Below are positions 29,250-39,391 of a stretch of DNA of 64,000 bases, piece after piece (within the stretch, counting starts at the first letter, position 1; each line of letters begins with the position of its first letter). This stretch comes from Aureimonas sp. SK2 (GTDB taxonomy: Bacteria > Pseudomonadota > Alphaproteobacteria > Rhizobiales > Rhizobiaceae), in NCBI RefSeq assembly GCF_029813115.1, contig NZ_JAPZDS010000008.1, forward strand, positions 124,001-188,000, read 5' to 3'. A program made the translations under genes and the position numbers. The notes below the pieces were generated by a model. That model saw nothing but the letters and a program-made list of their open reading frames with translations, did no database searches and was not told where the DNA came from.

Positions 29250-29275
29250 CCTTGCCCGACTGCGGTTGGGCAAGG
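29250..29275 (+). terminator. Hairpin after binding-protein gene (CCTTGCCC/GGGCAAGG)
   Basis: A perfect 8-bp stem with a 10-nt loop begins 24 nt after the stop codon and is followed by a short ATTCT tract. It probably stabilises the binding-protein transcript or attenuates read-through into puuD. Confidence 0.45.
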
Positions 29276-29290
29276 CATTCTAGAACCCTT

Positions 29291-29313
29291 CGAAGGGCGC
29301 TGAGCGCCCTTCG
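29291..29313. terminator. Perfect 10-bp hairpin with 3-nt loop
   Basis: CGAAGGGCGC-TGA-GCGCCCTTCG is a perfect inverted repeat 16 nt beyond the previous hairpin. No T-run follows. It may act as a terminator half, an mRNA stabiliser or a protein-binding site ahead of puuD, whose start lies 114 bp downstream. Confidence 0.45.
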
Positions 29314-29427
29314 CAACCAACGCCTGCTCCTCCCACCGTCTCCTGAACGGCGAGGGGCCGCTCAAGGCACATCGGATCAACGTTGGGAGTGTCCGCGACA
29401 AGGGGGCGGCGCTTCGGGGGCTATCCC

Positions 29428-30687
29428 ATGTGGACCTATTTCGCCGAATGGCTGCAGTTCGGCGTGCGCTGGCTGCACGTCGTCACCGCCATAGCCTGGA
29501 TCGGCTCGTCCTTCTACTTCATCGCGCTCGACCTCGGCCTGCGCAAGCCGCACGGGGCGCCCATGGTCGGCGTCGGCGGCGAGGCATGGCAGGTCCATGG
29601 CGGCGGCTTCTACCACATCCAGAAATACATGGTCGCCCCGCCGCACATGCCGGAGGACCTGACCTGGTTCAAATGGGAGAGCTACGCGACCTGGCTCTCC
29701 GGCTTCGCGCTCCTGTTCCTCGTCTACTATCTCGGGGCCGAACTCTACCTGATCGACCCGGCCAAGGCGGACCTGCCGGCCTGGGGGGCGACGCTGATCG
29801 GCCTCCTCGGGCTCGGGCTCGGCTGGGTCGTCTACGACGCGATCTGCAAGTCGCCCCTGAGGAACAACGATTCGGCGCTGCTCGGCGTTCTCTTCGTCTA
29901 TGTCGTGGCGGCGAGCTTCGTCTTCAGCCAGCTCTTCTCCGGGCGCGGCGCGATGCTGCATACGGGCGCCATGATCGCCACGATCATGACCGCCAACGTC
30001 GCGATGCTGATCATCCCCAATCAGAAGATCGTGGTGGCCGATCTCAAGGCCGGTCGCACGCCCGACCCGCGCCTCGGCGCGGCGGCCAAGCAGCGCTCGC
30101 TCCACAACAACTACCTGACGCTGCCGGTCGTCTTCCTGATGCTGTCCAACCACTACCCGCTGGCCTTCGCCACGGAGTGGAACTGGGTGATCGCCGGTCT
30201 CGTGCTCTTGATCGGCGCGGTGGTGCGCCACTTCTTCAACACGATGCACAAGACGGGACAGCAGCTCTGGTGGTGCTGGGCCGTAGCCGGCATCCTGTTC
30301 GCCGCGGTGATCACGCTCTCGGGCGCACCCGGCTGGCGCGCGGCGCCCGGCTCGGAGCCGACAGCGGCCGAGACGAGCCTCGACTTCCCCGCCGACCCGC
30401 AGGTCGCGCTCGCCCGCTCCGCGCATTTCACTGAGGCCGAGAGCATCGTCCAGTCGCGCTGCTCCATGTGCCACTCCCGCGCGCCGCTCTGGCCAGGCAT
30501 CAGCCACGCGCCGAAGGCGATCCTTCTCGAGACGGGTCGCGACATCGTCCTCAACGCCTCGCTGATCGACCGGCAGGCCGTGCGCAGCCATGCCATGCCG
30601 CCTGGCAACATCACCGGGCTCGAGCCGGAGGAGCGGCTGGCGCTGGCGCGCTGGATCCGGTCCGGCGACGGCGTCTGGCGCCCATAA
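29428..30687 (+). CDS. puuD: Membrane urate oxidase PuuD with C-terminal cytochrome c domain
   Basis: The 419-residue protein is a urate hydroxylase/oxidase of the PuuD type. The first ~310 residues carry eight or so transmembrane segments (WLQFGVRWLHVVTAIAWIGS, FYHIQKYMVAPPHMPEDLTW, NNYLTLPVVFLMLSNHYP) with many conserved histidines. A periplasmic cytochrome c tail follows, with one haem site CSMCH (C345, C348, H349) and a likely axial methionine in SHAMPPGN. It oxidises urate to 5-hydroxyisourate and passes electrons to the respiratory chain rather than making H2O2. ATG is preferred over a TTG 45 nt upstream because GGGG sits 7 nt before it. The guaD start follows 13 bp after the stop. Confidence 0.93.
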   Translation: MWTYFAEWLQFGVRWLHVVTAIAWIGSSFYFIALDLGLRKPHGAPMVGVGGEAWQVHGGGFYHIQKYMVAPPHMPEDLTWFKWESYATWLSGFALLFLVYYLGAELYLIDPAKADLPAWGATLIGLLGLGLGWVVYDAICKSPLRNNDSALLGVLFVYVVAASFVFSQLFSGRGAMLHTGAMIATIMTANVAMLIIPNQKIVVADLKAGRTPDPRLGAAAKQRSLHNNYLTLPVVFLMLSNHYPLAFATEWNWVIAGLVLLIGAVVRHFFNTMHKTGQQLWWCWAVAGILFAAVITLSGAPGWRAAPGSEPTAAETSLDFPADPQVALARSAHFTEAESIVQSRCSMCHSRAPLWPGISHAPKAILLETGRDIVLNASLIDRQAVRSHAMPPGNITGLEPEERLALARWIRSGDGVWRP

Positions 30688-30699
30688 GAGATCGAAGAC

Positions 30700-32109
30700 A
30701 TGACCGACATCCATCCGGCCGGCGGCACGCTGGCGATCCGTGCGCGCGTCCTCACCTATCACGCGCATCCGCTCCTTGCCGGCGTCGACGTCTCGCATCG
30801 CTACATCGCCGACGGGCTCGTCGTGGTGCGCGACGGGGTGGTGGAGGCGGTCGGCGAGGCGGGGGAGCTTCTGCCCCGCCTCGACCCTTCGATGCCCGTC
30901 GCGGACCACCGCCCGCATCTCCTGATGCCGGGCTTCATCGACCCGCATCTCCACATGCCGCAGACCCAGGTGATCGGCTCCTACGGGACCGAGCTGATGG
31001 AGTGGCTGTCGAAATACACCTTCCCCGAGGAGTCCCGCTACGGCGACCCGGCCGTGTCGGACGCCGCCGCGCGCTTCCTGATGGCCGAGCTTCTGCGCAA
31101 CGGGACGACCACGGCGGTCGCCTTCTGCACCTCGCATCCGCAGTCGGCCGAGAGCTTCTTCACGGAAAGCCAGCGCCTGGGCCTGCGCATGGTTGGCGGC
31201 AAGGTGATGATGGACCGCAACGCGCCGCCGGCGCTCCTCGACACGCCGCAGCGCGGCTATGACGAGTCGAAGGATCTCATCCGCCGCTGGCACGGCAACG
31301 GCCGCCTGTCCTACGCCATCTCGCCTCGCTTCGCGCCGACCTCGACGGAGGCGCAGCTGGAGGCGACGCAGGCGCTCGCCGCCGAGCATCCCGGCCTCCA
31401 CATCCAGACGCACCTCTCCGAGAACCACGGTGAGATCGCCTTCGTCGCCGAGCTATTCCCGTGGGCCAAGGACTATACGGCCGTCTACGAGCGCTACGGC
31501 CTCGTTCGGCCCAAGGCGCTCTTCGGCCACTGCATCCACCTGTCGGAGCGCGAGCGCACGGCGCTGGCGGAGGCGGGGGCGACGGCGGTCTTCTGCCCGA
31601 CCTCCAACCTTTTTCTGGGCTCCGGCCTCTTCGACCGCGACGCGGCGCTTCAAAGCGGTTTGAGGACCGGCATCGCCACCGACATCGGCGGCGGCACGTC
31701 CTATTCCATGCTGACGACGGCCGCCGAGGGCTACAAGGTCCTGGCTCTGCGCGGCCAGAAGCTGCGCGGCCACGCCGCCTTCTACATGCTCGCCGCCGGA
31801 AACGCCGACGCGATCGGAATGGGCGACCGGATCGGGCAGGTGGCGCCGGGCTTCGAGGCCGACTTCGTCCTTCTCGACACGGCGGCTACCCCGGCGCAGC
31901 GCCGACGCGCCGAGCGTGTCGAGACGCTGGAGGAGGAGCTTTTCGTTCTGATGACCATGGGCGATGAGCGCAACGTGGCGGCGACCTACGCCAACGGGCG
32001 CAAGGTCCACGCGCGTGGGATGTACGGCGAACCGCCGGAACGGCTCGACCAGCCAGCTGCTTCCCGGAGCGCTCCGGTCTGCCAGGGCGGCGAGGTGCAG
32101 GCGCGCTGA
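30700..32109 (+). CDS. guaD: Guanine deaminase
   Basis: The 469-residue amidohydrolase converts guanine to xanthine and ammonia. Zinc-site motifs are MPGFIDPHLHMPQTQVIGSY (HxH), IQTHLSENHGEIAFV, FGHCIHLSERERTALAEAG and TDIGGGTSYSMLTT with the catalytic Asp; EWLSKYTFPEESRY and VFCPTSNLFLGSGLFD are guanine-deaminase-specific. It is cotranscribed with puuD (12-bp gap) and feeds xanthine to XdhAB. The last ~20 residues, after EPPERLDQ, are a variable tail. The gene ends before a very strong hairpin that separates it from the convergent tct operon. Confidence 0.95.
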   Translation: MTDIHPAGGTLAIRARVLTYHAHPLLAGVDVSHRYIADGLVVVRDGVVEAVGEAGELLPRLDPSMPVADHRPHLLMPGFIDPHLHMPQTQVIGSYGTELMEWLSKYTFPEESRYGDPAVSDAAARFLMAELLRNGTTTAVAFCTSHPQSAESFFTESQRLGLRMVGGKVMMDRNAPPALLDTPQRGYDESKDLIRRWHGNGRLSYAISPRFAPTSTEAQLEATQALAAEHPGLHIQTHLSENHGEIAFVAELFPWAKDYTAVYERYGLVRPKALFGHCIHLSERERTALAEAGATAVFCPTSNLFLGSGLFDRDAALQSGLRTGIATDIGGGTSYSMLTTAAEGYKVLALRGQKLRGHAAFYMLAAGNADAIGMGDRIGQVAPGFEADFVLLDTAATPAQRRRAERVETLEEELFVLMTMGDERNVAATYANGRKVHARGMYGEPPERLDQPAASRSAPVCQGGEVQAR

Positions 32110-32235
32110 CGTCCACGTCCGAACAGTGTTCAAAGCCATGAAGCGCGGGCGTGATGACGCCTGCCGAAGGCCTGACCTGCTTGGCCCTGTCGGCTCTTTC
32201 GAAAAGGTCGAACGATCAACGTATCGCCCGAACGC

Positions 32236-32277
32236 CAGGAAGCATCCCCAGACCGTGAGGTCTGGGGATGCTTCCTG
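32236..32277. terminator. 19-bp perfect hairpin between guaD and tctA (bidirectional terminator)
   Basis: CAGGAAGCATCCCCAGACC and its exact complement flank a GTGA loop. This 19-bp perfect stem stands in the 185-bp gap between two convergent operons and is well placed to end transcripts from both strands. T-runs are weak on either side. Confidence 0.8.
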
Positions 32278-32294
32278 CGTCTATGCTCGATGCC

Positions 32295-33800
32295 TCAGTC
32301 GTCTTCGACGAAGACTTCCTTCCGCTTGTTTCGGATGGAGGGGAGGAGCGCGAAGACCACGCAGGCAAGGCCAAGTGCCAGGAGCGAGGCCGAGATAGGC
32401 CGCTCCAGGAAGACCATGGCGTTACCGCGCGAGATGATCATGGCGCGGCGCAGGTGCTCCTCGAGCAGGGGACCCAGCACGAAGCCGAGCAGCAGCGGGG
32501 CGGGCTCGCAGCCGAGGCGGATCAGGACGTAGCCTATGACGCCGAAGACGCCGATGGCATAGACGTCGAACGGGTTGTTGTTGATCGAGTAGCAGCCGAT
32601 GGCGGCGAACAGCACGATGGCGGGGAAGAGGATGCGGTAGGGGATGGTCAGCATCTTCACCCAGAGCCCGATCAGCGGCAGGTTCAGGATGACGAGCAGC
32701 ACGTTGCCGATCCACATGGAGGCGATGATGCCCCAGAACAGGGCCGGCTGCGTGTTGATGACGTTGGGTCCGGGCGTGATGCCCTGGAGGATGAAGGCAC
32801 CCACGATCAGCGCCATGACGGGGTGGGCGGGGATGCCGAGCGTGAGCAGCGGAATGAAGGAGGTCTGCGCGGCCGCGTTGTTGGCGCTTTCCGGCCCGGC
32901 GACGCCCTGGATGGCGCCTTGCCCGAACTCCGACTTGTTGGAGGCGAGGTTCTTCTCCATCGAGTAGGAGGCGAAGGAGGATAGGACGTGGCCGCCGCCC
33001 GGCAGGACGCCGAGGATGGAGCCGAGCGCGGTGCCGCGCACGACGGGGCCGGCGATGCGCTTGAAGTCGTCCTTCGTCAACCAGAGACCGGAGACCTTCT
33101 TGACCCCGATCTCGCGTGTCGTCTCGTTCTCGAGGTTGCGGAAGATCTCGGCGACGCCGAAGACGCCGACCGCGATGGAGACGAAGTTGATGCCCTGGTA
33201 GAGCTCGAGCTGGCCGAAGGTGAAGCGGGGCGTCCCGGTATAGATGTCCTGGCCGACGGTGCCCAGCAGCAGGCCGAGGCAGATCATGGCGAGCGCCTTG
33301 ACGATCGAGCCGTGGGCGAGCGAGATCGAGACGAGAAGGCCGAGCACGATCAGCGCGAAGTATTCGGGCGCGCCGAACTGAAGGGCGACCCGTGCGAGCG
33401 GCGGGGCGGCAATGGCCAGAAGCAACGTTGCGACCGAGCCGGCGAAGAAGGAGCCGAGCGCGGCGGTGGCGAGCGCGGTGCCCGCCCGGCCTTTCCTGGC
33501 CATCTGGTAGCCGTCGATGGCAGTGACCGCCGAGGAGCTTTCGCCCGGCAGGTTGATCAGGATGGCGGTGGTGGAGCCGCCGTACTGGGCGCCGTAGTAG
33601 ATGCCCGACAGCATGATGAGCGCGGTGACGGGCGAAAAGGAGAAGGTGATCGGCAGGAGCATGGCGATGGTCGCCGTCGGTCCGATGCCGGGCAGGACGC
33701 CGACCAGCGTGCCGAGCAGCACGCCGATGAAGCACCAGAAGACGTTGACGGGGGTGAGCGCCGTCTCGAAGCCGAGGGCGAGATGGGACAGGAGTTCCAT
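32295..33800 (-). CDS. tctA: Tripartite tricarboxylate transporter, large permease TctA
   Basis: The 501-residue protein is the large membrane subunit of a TTT system. Hallmarks are LGTLVGVLPGIGPTATIAML near the N-terminus, SGIYYGAQYGGSTTAILINL then PGESSSAVTAIDGYQMARKG, ILGVLPGGGHVLSSFASY, and LTLGIPAHPVMALIVGAFIL; about eleven hydrophobic segments are present. TctA carries out ion-coupled uptake of a carboxylate delivered by TctC. It is the last gene of tctC-tctB-tctA, 13 bp after tctB. The actual substrate (citrate, other carboxylates or aromatics) cannot be read from sequence. Confidence 0.95.
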   Translation of the reverse strand: MELLSHLALGFETALTPVNVFWCFIGVLLGTLVGVLPGIGPTATIAMLLPITFSFSPVTALIMLSGIYYGAQYGGSTTAILINLPGESSSAVTAIDGYQMARKGRAGTALATAALGSFFAGSVATLLLAIAAPPLARVALQFGAPEYFALIVLGLLVSISLAHGSIVKALAMICLGLLLGTVGQDIYTGTPRFTFGQLELYQGINFVSIAVGVFGVAEIFRNLENETTREIGVKKVSGLWLTKDDFKRIAGPVVRGTALGSILGVLPGGGHVLSSFASYSMEKNLASNKSEFGQGAIQGVAGPESANNAAAQTSFIPLLTLGIPAHPVMALIVGAFILQGITPGPNVINTQPALFWGIIASMWIGNVLLVILNLPLIGLWVKMLTIPYRILFPAIVLFAAIGCYSINNNPFDVYAIGVFGVIGYVLIRLGCEPAPLLLGFVLGPLLEEHLRRAMIISRGNAMVFLERPISASLLALGLACVVFALLPSIRNKRKEVFVEDD

Positions 33801-33813
33801 GGATCGGCGCGCC

Positions 33814-34287
33814 TCAGGAGAAGGTGAGAAGGGGGCCGAAGGTCGGCAGGGTGATGCCCAGGCCCACCTTGAAGACCAGCCAGCACAGGGCCGACATGCA
33901 GGCGGCGATGACGAGCGCCGAGCCGACCGGGTTCTTTGCCGAGGCGAGCGCCACGACGGCGGTGCCGATGAAGACCACCGGCACGAGGCCCAGAAGGGTG
34001 CCGAACTCGCCGAAGATGACGAGTGCGGCCAGGATCAGGAGTATGCCCTTCCAGGGGATCGGCGTCTTCTCGACCCGCTCGTCCTTCTTCAGGCCGGCGA
34101 CGATGATCATCACCCCGAACAGGGCGAGCAAGATGGCCAGCGTCATCGGGATGAAGCCCGGTCCCATGCGGATCGCCCGGCCCATCTCGTAGTTCGACGC
34201 CTCGAAAGCGAAGCCGGCGGCGATCGCGATGAAGATCAGGCCGGCCAGAAGGTCGCGGCGCGACTTGGCGCCCTCGGATGCATGCAT
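33814..34287 (-). CDS. tctB: Tripartite tricarboxylate transporter, small permease TctB
   Basis: The 157-residue protein has four hydrophobic helices, as expected of TctB: LLAGLIFIAIAAGFAFEASN, MGPGFIPMTLAILLALFGVM, ILLILAALVIFGEFGTLLGL and a paired C-terminal hairpin ending near LGITLPTFGPL. The GPGFIP turn between helices 1 and 2 is the family marker. The ATG giving MHASEGAKSRRD is preferred since a G-run lies ~8 nt upstream; an ATG 21 nt earlier (MAWGANH) is possible. It lies between tctC and tctA. Confidence 0.88.
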   Translation of the reverse strand: MHASEGAKSRRDLLAGLIFIAIAAGFAFEASNYEMGRAIRMGPGFIPMTLAILLALFGVMIIVAGLKKDERVEKTPIPWKGILLILAALVIFGEFGTLLGLVPVVFIGTAVVALASAKNPVGSALVIAACMSALCWLVFKVGLGITLPTFGPLLTFS

Positions 34288-34379
34288 GTGGTTTGCCCCC
34301 CAGGCCATCGTTCTTGCGCGGGCCGACCGGAAGCAAGGCGCCCCGGCCGGCCGACGTCATGCGGATCGTCGTGCCGGGA

Positions 34380-35357
34380 TCAGTCGGCGTAGGTGCCGGC
34401 GGCCTGGATGATCGGGCGCCACAGCTCGATCTGCGTGGAGAGCTGGTTCTTCAGGGACTCCGGCGTCGCCTCCTCGGCCGAGACCGGCGCAGTGCCGAGT
34501 TCGGCGAAGCGGGACTTCACCGTCTCGTCGGCCAGCGCCTTCTGCAGGGCGCCTTCCAGCTTGGCGATGATCGCCGGGTCGGTGCCGGCGGGCGCATAGA
34601 GGCCATGCCAGACGCCGATCTGCAGCTTGTCGAGGCCGACCTCCTGGGTGGTCGGCAGGTCGGGCAGGGAGGCGACGCGCTCAGGCGTCGTCACCGCATA
34701 GGCCTTCACCTCGCCAGCCTTGATCTGGTTGGTGGTGTTGGTGGTCTGGTCGCACAGGACGTCGACCTGGCCGCCGACGATGTCCGTCATGGCGGGCGCC
34801 GCGCCCTGATAGGGCACGGTGATCATCTGGACGCCGAGAGCCTCCTGCAGGAGCATGCCGCACAGATGCGAGGCCGAGCCGATGCCGGCATGGGCGTAGG
34901 TCGTGTCGGCGCCGTTCTCCTTCAGGTAGGCGACGAGGCCGGCCGCGTCGGCGGGCTCGAGGTCCTTGCGCGAGACGATCGTCATCGGCACGGAGGTCAC
35001 CTGACCGATCGGCGCGAAGGCCGTGAGCGGGTCGAAGGCGAGCTGGCGGTAGAGCGTCGGGGCCGTCGACATGCCGATGTGGTGCAGAAGCAGCGTGTAG
35101 CCGTCGGGTTTGGCCTGCGCCACCTGGCCCGCGCCCAGCGTGCCGCCAGCACCGCCCACGTTCTGAACCAGAACCTGCTGGCCGAGCTCGCTCGTCATCG
35201 TCTGTGCGATCAGACGCGTCACCGTGTCCGTGGGCCCACCCGCCGAGAAGGGGACTACAATCGTGATCGGCTGCGTCGGGTAATCAGATTGCGCGAACGC
35301 CGACGTGGCGGACAGGACCGCGCCGATGGACAGAACGGCGAGATGTTTCAAGAGCAT
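34380..35357 (-). CDS. tctC: Tripartite tricarboxylate transporter, periplasmic binding protein TctC (BUG family)
   Basis: The 325-residue protein starts MLLKHLAVLSIGAVLSATSA and is cleaved after AFA-Q. The mature chain shows YPTQPITIVVPFSAGGPTDT (the BUG-family carboxylate-binding loop), VQNVGGAGGTLGAGQVAQAK, PDGYTLLLHHIG, YAHAGIGSASHLCGML and VPYQGAAPAMTDIVGGQVD. It captures the substrate for TctAB. GGGAGGAA lies 5-7 nt before the ATG, stronger than for an upstream in-frame ATG. Two palindromes ~311-365 nt upstream and the DctBD genes beyond them suggest control by that two-component system. Confidence 0.94.
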   Translation of the reverse strand: MLLKHLAVLSIGAVLSATSAFAQSDYPTQPITIVVPFSAGGPTDTVTRLIAQTMTSELGQQVLVQNVGGAGGTLGAGQVAQAKPDGYTLLLHHIGMSTAPTLYRQLAFDPLTAFAPIGQVTSVPMTIVSRKDLEPADAAGLVAYLKENGADTTYAHAGIGSASHLCGMLLQEALGVQMITVPYQGAAPAMTDIVGGQVDVLCDQTTNTTNQIKAGEVKAYAVTTPERVASLPDLPTTQEVGLDKLQIGVWHGLYAPAGTDPAIIAKLEGALQKALADETVKSRFAELGTAPVSAEEATPESLKNQLSTQIELWRPIIQAAGTYAD

Positions 35358-35667
35358 GAGGGTTCCTCCCAGACTAAAGGTGAGCGGCGTCGGCAACCCT
35401 TCCCAGAAGGGTGGCTCGGTATGGTGGCGGATGATCGGCCAGCAGCGGACGGACCCATCGACGGGCAGCGGACGGCGCCCGGTCGGTCGGTGCTGGAAAC
35501 TGGAAGCTTAGAGAAGCTGAAGCGTCATGCGTGTCCTCCCAGACAGCTTGTCGGACCGCCTTCTGTCTCCCAACACGATGCGGCTCGGCAAAAAGAGCGC
35601 AGGCCCATGGGGCGACGCAACGGCAAACACCGGCACTCGGCCAAGAGATTTCGACGAGCGCCCCGCC

Positions 35668-35722
35668 GATGGGTGGAATATGACCCATCTGCGCGTTCGC
35701 GATGGGTGGATATCGACCCATT
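35668..35722. promoter_or_regulatory. Tandem palindromes, candidate DctD enhancer (UAS) for tctCBA
   Basis: Two near-identical inverted repeats lie in the 402-bp gap between dctD and tctC. One is GATGGGT-8 nt-ACCCATC (35668-35689), the other ATGGGT-8 nt-ACCCAT (35702-35721). Spacers differ only slightly (GGAATATG, GGATATCG). Their start-to-start distance is 33 bp, about three helical turns, so dimers would sit on one face of the DNA. They are 311-365 nt upstream of the tctC ATG, a position fitting an enhancer for a sigma-54 activator. A weak -24/-12-like element (TGGCC...GCC, minus strand 35441-35426) lies nearer the gene. Nothing else was seen in the gap. Confidence 0.55.
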
Positions 35723-35759
35723 GGGAGCCAAAGGCGGGCCGCCGCCGTTGCGAGACCCG

Positions 35760-37126
35760 TTATGTCGTCTCGTCCCCGCCATCGTCATCGCCGAACCCGC
35801 GCTTGTCGAGACCGAACTTCTGCATCTTCTCGTAGAGCGTCTTGCGCGAAACGCCGAGGCTTTCATAGACCGCCTTCAGGCTGCCGCCTGACGTTGCAAG
35901 TGCCCCGGCGATCAACGATCGCTCGTATTCGGCCACCCTGTCCGCCAGACGCCGGGTAGCGGGCTGGTCGCGCGCGTCCTCGGCCGCTGAAACGCCGAGG
36001 CCGAGCACGTAGCGCTCCGCCGCGTTGCGCACCTCGCGCACATTGCCGGGCCAGGCGCGGCGCGCGATGTCGTCGAGCACCGCCGGGGGCACGCTTGCAT
36101 CGTCGCGTCCGAGGCGAACGGCCGCCTCGGACACGAACTTCAGGAACAGGAGGGCGACGTCCTCCCGTCGCTCGTCCAGCGAGGGCAGGCGCAAGGTCAC
36201 GACGTTCAGGCGGTAGAGAAGGTCGGGCCGCAGCCGACCCGCGGCGACTTCCTCTTGCGGGTCGCTCTTCATGGTGGCGACGATCCGCAAGTCTACCGAG
36301 ACAGGCACATGGGAGCCGATCCGCGTCACCGTCCGGTCCTGGATCACGCGCAGGAGCTTGGCTTGGAGGTCGAGGGGGAGGGAGGCGATCTCGTCGAGCA
36401 GCAGCGTGCCGCCATGGGCCTGCTCGAACTTTCCAAAACGCGCCCGCACGGCACCGGGAAAGGCGCCCGCTTCGTGGCCGAAGAGTTCGTCCTCGGCCAG
36501 GTTCGACGGCAAGGCCGCGCAATCCACCACCACGAAGGACCGGGCCTTGCGGGCGCTGATGTCGTGGAGCGCGCGCGATACGACCTCCTTGCCCGTCCCC
36601 GTGGCCCCGGTGACAAGCACGTCGGCATCGGCGGCGGCCAGCGCACGAATACGATAGCGCAGGTCGACCATCGCTGTGGTGCGCCCGATCAGGCGCAGTT
36701 CGAGATCGTCGCGACGGCTGTCGGCCAGCGTTCGCAGGCGACGGTTTTCCAGCACCAGCCGGCGACGGTCGAGAGCGCGCGACACGACATCCACCAGCTG
36801 GCGCGGCGGGCAGGGCTTCTCGATGAAGTCGTAGGCGCCCTCGCGCATGGCCGAAACGGCAAGCGCGGTGTCGGCATGGCCGGTGACGAGCACGACGGGA
36901 ATATCGGGATCGATCGCCTTGATGCGGCCGAGCAGGGTCATCCCGTCCATGCCGGAGGCGAGGCGGATATCGGTGACGACGATGCCGGACAGCCCGTGTC
37001 CGACTTGTTCGAGCGCGCCGTCGGCGCTGGCGAAGGCGCGAACATGGAAGCCCGCGAGATCCAGCGCCTGCGTGTAGGACAGGCGAACTTCCTTTTCGTC
37101 CTCGACGAGGAGGACCGTCGCATCCT

Positions 37127-37130
<4 letters not shown>
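35760..37130 (-). CDS. dctD: Sigma-54-dependent response regulator, DctD-like
   Basis: The 456-residue protein has three domains. The receiver (1-120) carries phospho-acceptor D54 in VVTDIRLASG and K105. The AAA+ domain (~145-375) has Walker A GATGTGKE (175-182), Walker B LLLDEI (D246, E247) and RPDLLYRLNVVTLRLPSL. The Fis-type helix-turn-helix (~415-450) is seen as GGSLKAVYESLGVSRKTLYE. The sigma-54 contact loop reads GAFPGA (222-227) instead of GAFTGA. GTG start overlaps the dctB stop. Dct-type regulators switch on carboxylate transport; here the downstream tctCBA operon is the obvious target. Ligand and target are inferred. Confidence 0.92.
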
Positions 37131-38968
<1,838 letters not shown>

Positions 38969-39391
38969 GGCTTTGCTGTTGCTTCCGAGCGAACTCGGTC
39001 GGGCCGGCGCGCAACTCGTCGCCTGCCTCGACCTGGCCGACGAAGCGTCATGCTTCGCCAAATGCTTTGGGAGCGTAGAGTGGCTTGTTCGGTCGCTTCA
39101 AGTCTCCTTTTCTGCGAGCTGCCGTGCGACGCCTCGGAAGCTCCGCGAGCCGACCCGCCCTCGGTTTCCGGCCATGCGATGTCCGCTTCATGGCGCCATC
39201 AGGCGCCCGGCCGCTGTTGCGTGCCCTTCTGTCGCGACGCTTCTGCACCCGCGATGCCCACGACGACGCATGCAAAGCTTTTGCGGACGACCTGCGGCGC
39301 TTGCGCGCGGCAAGCTCTGGCCTCTCATGCCTCCTTCGGCCTATGCCTGTCAGCCCGCGGACATGACCCAGCAACCGAAAGGGAGATTTCC
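38969..39391. other. Intergenic region between dctB and FAH-family gene, no gene recognised
   Basis: This 423-bp divergent gap shows no convincing coding sequence. A small inverted repeat CGAAGC-5 nt-GCTTCG (39041-39057) sits about 75 nt ahead of the dctB start and could be an operator. Promoters for dctBD (leftward) and the hydrolase gene (rightward) must lie here, but no clear -35/-10 pair was identified. Confidence 0.5.

Noticed and set aside
35426-35441. Sigma-54 promoter (TGGCC...GCC) ahead of tctC on the minus strand.
   Set aside because: GG and GC have the correct 10-nt spacing and TGGC fits, but the -12 part lacks TT and the rest of the -24 box is off, so it is mentioned only as weak support and not called.
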